Of a stretch of 5,634 bases of DNA, positions 1 to 5,634 are shown in pieces. Position 1 is the first letter of the stretch. Each line of letters starts with the position of its first letter. The notes beneath the pieces were generated by a model that did no database searches, was not told where the DNA came from, and saw nothing but the letters and a program-made list of their open reading frames with translations. The stretch is from an archaeon (GTDB lineage Archaea > Aenigmatarchaeota > Aenigmatarchaeia > CG10238-14 > SCSR01), in assembly GCA_004297575.1 (NCBI GenBank), contig SCSR01000087.1, positions 1-5,634 on the forward strand, written 5' to 3'. Made by a program: the position numbers and the translations under genes.

Positions 1-921
1 TCAGAAGTAGCTTACGTTGAGGCTTCTAAACCTGAGGGAAGATTAGATCTGGGACATTTGGAAAGTATTCTGTACAAGAGGAAAAAAGGGAAGGTGTTGC
101 TTAACCTTGTCCATGTTTCCAACCTTACTGGGGTGATTAATCCTGTAAAGGAAATTAGAAAAATAATGGAAGAGACAGTGGATGACAGGGGCTTTATTTA
201 TCTTGACATGGCCCAGTCAGCTGGTCACATGCCGATTAATCTTGATGAATTGGATGTTGATTATGGAGGGGCTTCTGGCCATAAGATGTATGGCCCAACT
301 GGAATCGGGCTGATGTTTGTAAACAAAAGAAGCGAGAAAGTTCTTGACAATAAGGTTAGCGGCGGAAGCGCGATAAGAATAGTGACAAGGCACGACGATG
401 TTGCTTGCAGGGCTCCTGCAAGATTCGAGCCTGGCACGCAGAACTTGGAAGGCGCTATCGAATTGGGATATGCGCTTGATTATCTCAAAGAAATCGGCAT
501 GGAGAGAATCGAAAGGCATGATAAAGAATTGGGAAGATATTTCGCCGGAGAGGCAGGCAAGATAGAAGGCGTAAAACTATATGGACCTTCTGATTTTAAG
601 GACAGGGGTGCTGTAGTCAGCCTTAACATTGGCTCATCAATAAGGAACTACGATATAGTTGAAAGGGAATTAGACAAACGCGGGATAAGCGTCAGAGGCG
701 GTTGTTTCTGTTCTCATATATACACTTCAAAGTTATTGGGTGTTCCAATTACTGATTTTGAGAAAAAAGCTGCGGACATGAGAGGCGTTCCTGACGGCTT
801 GATAAAGCTCCCTGGAGCTGTCAGATTCTCATTTGCATTTTACAATAGCTTGGAAGATGCATACCAGGCTGTCGAGGCAGTAAAGGACATAGCCGGGAAT
901 CAAACATCTTTGGGAATATAA
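1..921 (+). CDS. Class V aminotransferase / cysteine desulfurase-like PLP enzyme, 5' end outside window
   Basis: The frame is open from the first base, so about 306 C-terminal residues are visible. Compared with SufS-type enzymes (about 400 residues), roughly 130 N-terminal residues are missing. The fold-type I PLP landmarks are in order (numbered from the first visible codon): HVSNLTG near 38-44, LDMAQ at 68-72 (the Asp that pairs with the PLP ring nitrogen, then Gln), SGHKMYGPTG with the Schiff-base Lys at 95, RFEPGTQN near 141-148, a Cys-rich loop RGGCFC with C235 and C237, and RFSFAFYN near 275-282 with the probable substrate-carboxylate Arg. C237 aligns with the catalytic Cys of SufS/CsdA, which would suggest sulfur removal from cysteine. 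However, the C-x-C loop and about 35 residues between it and the final Arg (shorter in SufS) resemble archaeal class V enzymes of unproven substrate. No suf or isc scaffold gene is in view. Family is secure; substrate is not. Confidence 0.93.
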   Translation, partial: SEVAYVEASKPEGRLDLGHLESILYKRKKGKVLLNLVHVSNLTGVINPVKEIRKIMEETVDDRGFIYLDMAQSAGHMPINLDELDVDYGGASGHKMYGPTGIGLMFVNKRSEKVLDNKVSGGSAIRIVTRHDDVACRAPARFEPGTQNLEGAIELGYALDYLKEIGMERIERHDKELGRYFAGEAGKIEGVKLYGPSDFKDRGAVVSLNIGSSIRNYDIVERELDKRGISVRGGCFCSHIYTSKLLGVPITDFEKKAADMRGVPDGLIKLPGAVRFSFAFYNSLEDAYQAVEAVKDIAGNQTSLGI

Positions 922-966
922 TTTATATAGACGAATATTGACTTAACACGAGCACTATCTCATAAT
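922..966. other. Short convergent intergenic gap
   Basis: These 45 bases separate the stop codons of two convergent genes, the aminotransferase (TAA at 919-921) and the PhoU-like gene (TAG on the minus strand at 967-969). Both transcripts must end here or run into the opposite gene. I see no clear hairpin and no T-run on either strand, so no terminator is called. Confidence 0.6.
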
Positions 967-1827
967 CTATATGGTCTTCTGCTTCTCGATTTCGTGAGTT
1001 ATTACCCAATCCGCGATTATCTCACATATTTGGTCCAGGTTCACCTTGAAGTGCTGCAAGTCATCCCGCTTCAACTGGTTGATTATTTTGTACGTGTCGT
1101 TTATGAATGATGTCGCGGATTTCATATCAAGCGACTCGAGAGTTGCAAGCAGTTTGCCTATCAATTCCGAAAGATTATTTAGCAGATTTTTTTCCTTCTT
1201 GAGTTTCGAAAGATTATCTGCAATTGACTCCAGGTTCTTTGACAGCAATGCAATGTAAAACAAATCAATGTGTTTGAGGCTGGAGCTTCTCTTGAACATC
1301 AGCGAGCTTATGGCCGACTTGGTAATCATCATGTTGCTCCTGTCTATCTCCTCTTCATACCTGTTCACCAGCTCCAGATGCCCTTCCTGCATAATTCTGA
1401 TCATGCTCAGCATCTTCCTTATCATCGTCTTCAGCAGCACGTCCGGATCGTCGACAGTTATCACAGATTCGCATGAAACATAATCATCACCAAACTCCAC
1501 TATCTCCACGCCTGCGAGCAGTTTCTTGTGGTCTAGGATATCAAGCGAACTCATCTTCTTGTCAAGCTGCATCCTAAAGCTCCTGACCGGATTGAGATAG
1601 GATGCGACCACGAACTTGTTTATCACGTTCTTGCTGCTTCCTTGCATGGTCAATGCCAGGGCCTTGGCAGTCTTCTTGTCAGCATGTGGAGAGATAGTAA
1701 GACTGCCTTCTGAGGACATATCCACAGCCACATGTGAATTGTTCGTGATGTTGTTCTGCCTGCACCAAGCTGCGGGAAGGTACATATAGTACGCATTTCC
1801 CGATTTCTGTATGTTTCGCAAATCCAT
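967..1827 (-). CDS. PhoU-domain protein with N-terminal SpoVT/AbrB-like DNA-binding domain
   Basis: Predicted cytoplasmic regulator of 286 residues. Residues 1-47 form a swapped-hairpin AbrB/SpoVT-type domain: a basic start (MDLRNIQKSGN), a YMYLPAAW strand-turn, and a closing LTISP strand. Residues 48-125 are a mixed alpha/beta linker. From about 126 to 280 the protein is helical and PhoU-like, with an acidic NRYEEEIDR segment (155-163) and a LESIAD helix (199-204). The E200/D204 pair resembles the E-x-x-x-D metal-binding repeats of PhoU. The start is placed at the ATG complementary to 1825-1827. A 12-residue upstream extension to 1863 is possible, but it does not resemble the family and would run through the gene's own TATA-like box. 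In archaea this domain pair is usually annotated as a phosphate-uptake regulator, and the AbrB part suggests direct DNA binding. No pst genes are visible, so a role in phosphate is inference. It is divergent from the cupredoxin gene, which it might control. Confidence 0.88.
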   Translation of the reverse strand: MDLRNIQKSGNAYYMYLPAAWCRQNNITNNSHVAVDMSSEGSLTISPHADKKTAKALALTMQGSSKNVINKFVVASYLNPVRSFRMQLDKKMSSLDILDHKKLLAGVEIVEFGDDYVSCESVITVDDPDVLLKTMIRKMLSMIRIMQEGHLELVNRYEEEIDRSNMMITKSAISSLMFKRSSSLKHIDLFYIALLSKNLESIADNLSKLKKEKNLLNNLSELIGKLLATLESLDMKSATSFINDTYKIINQLKRDDLQHFKVNLDQICEIIADWVITHEIEKQKTI

Positions 1828-1848
1828 ACTTGTTATTATATGGTAATA

Positions 1849-1857
1849 CTTATAAGG
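1849..1857 (-). promoter_or_regulatory. TATA-like box for the PhoU-like gene
   Basis: On the minus strand this reads TCCTTATAAG, an archaeal TATA-box-like element. Its centre lies about 26 bases before the proposed ATG at 1827, so transcription would begin at or next to the start codon (leaderless). This spacing is the main reason to prefer 1827 over the upstream ATG at 1863. Confidence 0.55.
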
Positions 1858-1879
1858 ACACAAAAATTTGAGCTAAGCA

Positions 1880-1887
1880 TTTAAATA
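1880..1887 (+). promoter_or_regulatory. TATA-like box for the cupredoxin gene
   Basis: TTTAAATA is a close match to the archaeal TATA consensus and is centred about 24 bases before ATG 1907. With the usual spacing the transcript starts at about the start codon. No Shine-Dalgarno motif is present between the box and the ATG, which supports leaderless translation. Confidence 0.65.
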
Positions 1888-1906
1888 CGTCTATAGAATT
1901 ATTTCT

Positions 1907-2311
1907 ATGCGAGTGAATCCCAGTACGGTTTACCTCATTGTAGGCATAATCATTGCAATCGCAGTTAGCGCGTTCGTGTATTATTGGGGCGTCCCGAATT
2001 ACACTACAACGAAAGGTTTGACGCCTGAACAGCCGATTCTGAGGTCGTTCACAATCCATGGAAGTTCCTACGAATTTGATACGTCGAGAATCGTGGTGAA
2101 AAAGGACGATGCTGTGAAGATAGAGTTCATCTCGGACGATACAAGCCATAACCTTTGCATAGAAGGTTATGGTTGCACGCAGCTTGTGTCTGGGGGAGCG
2201 TCTTCTGTGTTGAGCTTCGTGGCAAAAGATGCAGGCATATATTCATTCTACTGCAATGTAGACAGCCACAGGCAGCAGGGAATGGAAGGACAGCTTATTG
2301 TTGAGCAATAA
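1907..2311 (+). CDS. Membrane-anchored cupredoxin (type 1 blue copper protein)
   Basis: A 134-residue protein. Residues 8-27 form one hydrophobic helix (N-terminal anchor or uncleaved signal), so the copper domain at about 45-134 should face outside the cell. The copper ligands are visible: H81 in TSHNL, then C116, H121 and M126 near the C-terminus, followed by the EGQLIV final strand. C-x4-H-x4-M is the spacing of rusticyanin; plastocyanin has C-x2-H-x4-M and azurin C-x4-H-x3-M. The second Cys of a CuA site is absent, so a mononuclear type 1 electron carrier fits best. Unusual are C84 and C90 just after the first His ligand, well placed for a surface disulfide. The protein probably shuttles electrons in a respiratory or other redox chain, but no partner oxidase is in view. 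The ATG is supported by a TATA-like box 24 bases upstream. The next gene, on the same strand, begins 64 bases after the stop and has its own candidate promoter. Confidence 0.92.
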   Translation: MRVNPSTVYLIVGIIIAIAVSAFVYYWGVPNYTTTKGLTPEQPILRSFTIHGSSYEFDTSRIVVKKDDAVKIEFISDDTSHNLCIEGYGCTQLVSGGASSVLSFVAKDAGIYSFYCNVDSHRQQGMEGQLIVEQ

Positions 2312-2339
2312 ATTATGCCACTCAAGTGACAGAAAAGCG

Positions 2340-2347
2340 TTTTATTA
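2340..2347 (+). promoter_or_regulatory. Possible TATA-like box for the giant surface-protein gene
   Basis: TTTTATTA, preceded by an A/G-rich GAAAAGC that could serve as a BRE-type element, lies in the 64-base gap after the cupredoxin gene. Its centre is about 32 bases before GTG 2376, predicting a 5' leader of only a few bases. It suggests a separate transcript, although read-through from the cupredoxin gene is not excluded. Confidence 0.42.
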
Positions 2348-2348
2348 G

Positions 2349-2376
2349 CTGCTAGCAAATCGAAGCGAGATAGCAG
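2349..2376. repeat. Short inverted repeat at the start of the giant gene
   Basis: CTGCTA at 2349-2354 and TAGCAG at 2371-2376 are perfect inverted copies separated by 16 bases. The right arm includes the first base of the GTG start codon. The site sits between the TATA-like box and the start codon, where an operator could act. Six-base arms can arise by chance. Confidence 0.25.
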
Positions 2377-5300
2377 TGAAGCTTTACCCGTTTCTTATAT
2401 GTTTGATAGTAATCGCCATGTCTGGCTCTGTCCTTGGTTCCATGCAAGTGCCGCAGCCCATGTCCAGCATTTTTGGCCAGAATGCCTACAGGTCTGTAAT
2501 ACATGTGAATTCTGCAGACAAGGGTGAGGTGAGCCCGTATTTCTACAGGTACATGGCTGGCTACAAGGAAAATGGCGTTGATGCTGTGTTCTTCACTATG
2601 GATGACGACCTAATGAACATAACTGCAGGAGAACCTTACGATAGTGGTTTTGAATCACTTTCCTCATGGGAGACAGAATTCCACGGTTCAGGGCAGCAGG
2701 ATGCCAAACAGAGCTCATCGAAATATGATGATGGCAGCCGTTCATTACATATCCTAGATGACAACAGCGGGACGACATTCGGTTTTGCCGGGGTATATCA
2801 GGACACGACATGGCAGGTTTCATCAATTGCCGCGAATCTCAATTTCATTTTTTCAGTATATCCTGTCTCATTAGAAGATACTACAAACTCGGCTGACTCG
2901 TTGATTGTAATAGAGCTTGGTTTCAATTATTATGATTCGGGAACATCTGTACCAAAAATGGTGCTGTTGCTCCAAGATAATCCTTCCGAGGGTCTTGAGG
3001 ACATGCCATTTTCAGAAGACGTTGTTTATCATGTCCTCAGTGCTCCAGAGTTCAATTCCTGGAATAGGTATAGTCTAAACATCACAGATCTCGCAATACG
3101 TTACTTCGGCGAAAGCAAAGCTCTCAACCTCAAGATAAATGCCATCCATATCGCTGCTTACAGCAGGAACGGCGCCAAGGCAGACACATATGTGGACGCC
3201 CTAGAGCTCAGTAGCAACAAGCCAGCTGATCAGGTATATTCCACATTGTCGAAATCGATCAAGAGTTATGACAGCTCGGATTTCAGGATGATGTCCGGGG
3301 AAAGACTGAACATGCAGAATGTGATGCTCTACCTAAACATTGATAATTATTTCCAACAGTCCAGCAGTGGCACTCGCAAATCAATAAGCAATGTCCACAG
3401 CAATGGAGATTATCTTTTCGTTTCCAAGCCTGGGGTCGATGAATATAACCGTAACAGCATGCTCAACAATCTCTGGCCTATCGATGGGATGGCTGTGTGG
3501 TTTTCCAGAAACTTGGAGCCTTACGGATTTGCGACCGACATATGGGACTACTACCTCTCCAGAGGGATTTTCGCACAGGCGATAGCAGAAGCCCACCCGA
3601 TGTATGTGAACGATACGTATCCATTTGCAACTTGGTCGCCGGCACAATTCGCATATGCGGACGACAACTCCCCATCAAGCATTGTAGAATCGATAGCGCA
3701 AGGAAGAAGTTTTATTGAATACAGTTACATCAAGCCTACAATGATGATTTTCCTTTCTGCAGAAAACCAGATACCAATGGGGAAGTTTCCAATTTATGTC
3801 GATTCGAGCAGGTCTACTGCGTCACTCGATATCGATATCCTCAATATACCGAGCAGCGCGAAGACACTCCGCCTCATAAGGAACGGGACCACTGTCGGCA
3901 CGATACCCCTGTCAGGCTCGTCATATGACAACACGCTCACCCCATCCCTTCCGGACGATGCGCAATATTTCAGGATAGAGATACTGGATTCTAACAGCAC
4001 AATCCTTGCGCTGAGCAATCCCGTCGTTTATGTGAAAAAAAGCATGGCACCTGATATCTGGCTTGCGCCAAACCCTTCATTGCAATACGGTTCAGCAAGC
4101 TCCTCTGTCGGCTCGGTGTCTTATGCAAAGGATACCTTAAGCTTCACCGCACGATCTCGTGAGAATGTTACTCTAACCACAAAGGTATTCGCATTAAAAG
4201 TTCCATCGAGAGTCACTGGCGCAGACAGCTGGAGTTTCGACCCGTCATCCAACATTACTAGCGTGAAAACAAAAGGCACAGGACAGGTTTCAATCAGCAT
4301 GGATACATCGCCTCCACCTCCCGGAACATCATGGAACCCCAAAGTCTCATGCACACCAGTCAAGGTGAAGATATCTGACATTACTGCAGACTCTACAGGC
4401 AGCGATTCTTTCACTAACAGCCCGTTCACCCCTGGGATAAAATTGCCTTCAGGTGCACCGAGTGGTTCCAATGCAAAACGATGGTTAACCGATGGCAACA
4501 CGCCTCCAGGATGGATTTCTCCGGGACCGCCATGTACAATCACCAACAACGATGGGGATATTGTCGGTGTGTTTGCTGAGATAGATGGGGTAAAGTATGG
4601 TGATTTGATGACAGAGGATTTCGGCCATTCATACAATACTATTAATGGCGGCGGCAGCTGGGGCAATGATAGCTGGGGAGACACTACTTTCAACATATAT
4701 GACCCGGTGTTTGTCCCCGATGGCGTAGGAACATGCACCTCACCAACCGATCCGACGTGTTACAGCCGTCTGCATCTTGAGATAGACAGGGACTGGAAAG
4801 CGGCTGGATATTGCGGAGCAGGAACGGCTTGTGATGAGAACGCATTGTATAGCCAGACAAAGCAGTATTCAACAGTCATTGATGTGCAAGGTTTCATATA
4901 CTGGGATCCGGGACATGTGACAGAGCGATGGCATAGCTTTAACGGGTGGGAGTTGCATCCGCTGACAGCCTGGCGGTCGCATGATGGAGACACTACACGC
5001 AAAGTATACGTGTCATCAGACATCCCGTCATCAGTGTCGACATCCATTTACTTCAACGGCTACAACAACGGGTCATTGATCGGAGGGGAGAACAAGACTT
5101 GGGAATTCCCAACCGATTCCAGTGTCACTGTAAAGGCAGACCATACCATCCAGGCAACAATCGGCGAGTATGTCTTCGACCATTGGACATTGGACGGCAC
5201 GGATAGCAATAATGAGCTGATTTCATTCACAACCAACCGAGATCATGTTCTTGTTGCCCGCTATACCTACTCCGGTGCATCCAAGACATTCGACCAGGAC

Positions 5301-5634
5301 ATGCTTTACCGTGTCACTGTTCCTTTCCAGCCAGCCGAACACACATACAGCACTGCAGGCAGCATGTCGCAACCAGTGTATCACCAGGTCGATATCGAAG
5401 GCTCGAAACTTGTATTGGACCTCAACTGGGATTCTTCGGCTGATTTGGATTTGTTCATCTACAACACATCAGGCAGATTAGTGAACTATTCGGTGAGCGC
5501 CGGCGAGAGCAGCGAGCAGGTGTCTGTAGAGAACCCAGAGAATGGCATATGGACGGTAAGGATTATTCCCTACTCGTTGAATGGGTTGGACAGCGTACAG
5601 TATTCCTTGGATTCAACGCAGCATATATCCGCAC
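2376..5634 (+). CDS. Giant secreted multidomain protein: degenerate PHP fold with jelly-roll insert plus surface modules; 3' end outside window
   Basis: The frame is open from GTG 2376 to the window edge (at least 1086 residues). An in-frame stop at 2346-2348 and a signal peptide directly after the GTG (hydrophobic 6-20, likely cut after VLG at 19-21) support this start; ATG 2418 would lose the signal. Visible parts: (1) PHP-like fold, about 40-88 and 286-458, with IHVNSADKG, FFTMDDD, MMSGERL, VHSNGD, PIDGMAVW and AIAEAH in PHP order; several metal ligands are replaced. (2) CBM-like jelly roll, about 89-280, opening SGFESLSSW and closing TYVDALELS. (3) Beta sandwich, about 460-555, as in secreted PHP proteins. 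(4) Linker, about 556-654, with a PPPP stretch. (5) Cys-rich module, 655-867, holding all six Cys of the visible mature chain and WHSFNGWELHP. (6) InlB-B-repeat-like module, about 876-965, with YVFDHWTLDG. (7) PPC-like domain, from about 973, with ADLDLFIYNTSG and NGIWTVRI. About a dozen N-x-S/T sequons fit a glycosylated surface protein. No membrane or wall anchor is seen before the edge. The function is unknown; binding or adhesion is inference. Confidence 0.87.
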   Translation, partial: MKLYPFLICLIVIAMSGSVLGSMQVPQPMSSIFGQNAYRSVIHVNSADKGEVSPYFYRYMAGYKENGVDAVFFTMDDDLMNITAGEPYDSGFESLSSWETEFHGSGQQDAKQSSSKYDDGSRSLHILDDNSGTTFGFAGVYQDTTWQVSSIAANLNFIFSVYPVSLEDTTNSADSLIVIELGFNYYDSGTSVPKMVLLLQDNPSEGLEDMPFSEDVVYHVLSAPEFNSWNRYSLNITDLAIRYFGESKALNLKINAIHIAAYSRNGAKADTYVDALELSSNKPADQVYSTLSKSIKSYDSSDFRMMSGERLNMQNVMLYLNIDNYFQQSSSGTRKSISNVHSNGDYLFVSKPGVDEYNRNSMLNNLWPIDGMAVWFSRNLEPYGFATDIWDYYLSRGIFAQAIAEAHPMYVNDTYPFATWSPAQFAYADDNSPSSIVESIAQGRSFIEYSYIKPTMMIFLSAENQIPMGKFPIYVDSSRSTASLDIDILNIPSSAKTLRLIRNGTTVGTIPLSGSSYDNTLTPSLPDDAQYFRIEILDSNSTILALSNPVVYVKKSMAPDIWLAPNPSLQYGSASSSVGSVSYAKDTLSFTARSRENVTLTTKVFALKVPSRVTGADSWSFDPSSNITSVKTKGTGQVSISMDTSPPPPGTSWNPKVSCTPVKVKISDITADSTGSDSFTNSPFTPGIKLPSGAPSGSNAKRWLTDGNTPPGWISPGPPCTITNNDGDIVGVFAEIDGVKYGDLMTEDFGHSYNTINGGGSWGNDSWGDTTFNIYDPVFVPDGVGTCTSPTDPTCYSRLHLEIDRDWKAAGYCGAGTACDENALYSQTKQYSTVIDVQGFIYWDPGHVTERWHSFNGWELHPLTAWRSHDGDTTRKVYVSSDIPSSVSTSIYFNGYNNGSLIGGENKTWEFPTDSSVTVKADHTIQATIGEYVFDHWTLDGTDSNNELISFTTNRDHVLVARYTYSGASKTFDQDMLYRVTVPFQPAEHTYSTAGSMSQPVYHQVDIEGSKLVLDLNWDSSADLDLFIYNTSGRLVNYSVSAGESSEQVSVENPENGIWTVRIIPYSLNGLDSVQYSLDSTQHISA

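Larger units (their letters stand above)
1828..1906. promoter_or_regulatory. Shared divergent promoter region
   Basis: This 79-base, AT-rich gap separates the start codons of the minus-strand PhoU-like gene and the plus-strand cupredoxin gene. It must hold both promoters. Two TATA-like elements about 30 bases apart face away from each other, and neither gene has a Shine-Dalgarno sequence. The closeness means one bound regulator could affect both genes; the AbrB-domain protein encoded here is a natural but untested candidate. Confidence 0.7.

Noticed and set aside
217..519. A 100-codon minus-strand frame inside the aminotransferase gene
   Set aside because: It is antisense to strongly conserved PLP-enzyme motifs and shows no motif of its own.
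1828..1863. Twelve-residue N-terminal extension of the PhoU-like protein (start at 1863)
   Set aside because: The AbrB-like domain begins properly at MDLRNIQ. The extension would overlap the TATA-like box, which is placed for a leaderless start at 1827.
1850..2149. A 99-codon minus-strand frame across the divergent promoter and cupredoxin
   Set aside because: It overlaps the cupredoxin gene, whose copper ligands are unambiguous, and runs through both TATA-like boxes. The translation resembles no family.
1907..2311. Cytochrome oxidase subunit II (CuA) fragment
   Set aside because: CuA needs two Cys in a C-x3-C-x3-H-x2-M loop. Only C116 is present in the loop, and there is only one membrane helix.
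3381..3718. Several overlapping small frames on both strands
   Set aside because: All sit inside the PHP-like C-terminal half of the giant gene, where the main frame carries the recognisable motifs; the alternatives are shadows.
2376..3749. Active PHP phosphatase or polymerase-associated nuclease annotation
   Set aside because: The fold-level pattern is there, but H-x-H, TDH, the HP motif and DAH are all altered, so assigning catalysis would overstate the evidence.
4121..4738. A 205-codon open frame on the minus strand
   Set aside because: It lies wholly within and antisense to the giant plus-strand frame, has no recognisable motif, and its Pro/Val-rich translation looks like the complement of the Thr/Gly/Asp-rich surface protein. 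No TATA-like element or independent gene context supports it.
1..5634. CRISPR array, tRNA/rRNA genes, insertion sequence or long repeats
   Set aside because: No regularly spaced direct repeats, no cloverleaf-like segment, and no transposase motif or terminal inverted repeats were seen. The gaps between genes are all under 80 bases.

Overview
The window looks archaeal. The three complete or open gene starts lack a Shine-Dalgarno sequence. Two of them have a TATA-like box about 24-26 bases before the start codon and the third about 32 bases before it, as expected for leaderless or nearly leaderless archaeal transcripts. The gene content agrees: a PhoU-type regulator with an N-terminal SpoVT/AbrB-like DNA-binding domain, a single-anchor cupredoxin, and a giant secreted multidomain protein with many N-x-S/T sequons. 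Base composition is moderate and shows no abrupt break that would suggest recent transfer. The exact lineage (Thaumarchaeota, DPANN/Micrarchaeota, Thermoplasmatota or another) cannot be settled from this sequence alone.

Layout. Positions 1-921 (+) hold the C-terminal three quarters of a PLP-dependent class V aminotransferase / cysteine desulfurase-like enzyme whose 5' end lies outside the window. It converges, across a 45-base gap, on a PhoU/AbrB-type protein (967-1827, minus). The PhoU gene and a membrane-anchored cupredoxin (1907-2311, plus) are divergent and share a compact 79-base promoter region. After a 64-base gap a very long open frame starts at GTG 2376 (plus) and runs off the right edge without a stop, encoding at least 1086 residues.

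The long gene is the most interesting object. It encodes a signal peptide, then a PHP-like (polymerase and histidinol phosphatase) fold. This fold appears to be split by a carbohydrate-binding-module-like jelly roll and to have lost several canonical metal ligands. A beta sandwich, a Cys-rich module with a WHSFNGWELHP signature, an InlB-B-repeat-like module with YVFDHW, and a PPC-like (pre-peptidase C-terminal) beta domain follow, the last cut by the window edge. It is best read as a cell-surface or secreted protein in which an enzyme fold may have become a binding scaffold.

No pathway obviously ties the four genes together. The cupredoxin and the giant protein are both exported and point the same way, but each has its own candidate promoter. 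The PhoU protein has no phosphate transporter genes beside it here. No tRNA, rRNA, CRISPR array, insertion sequence or long repeat was seen.
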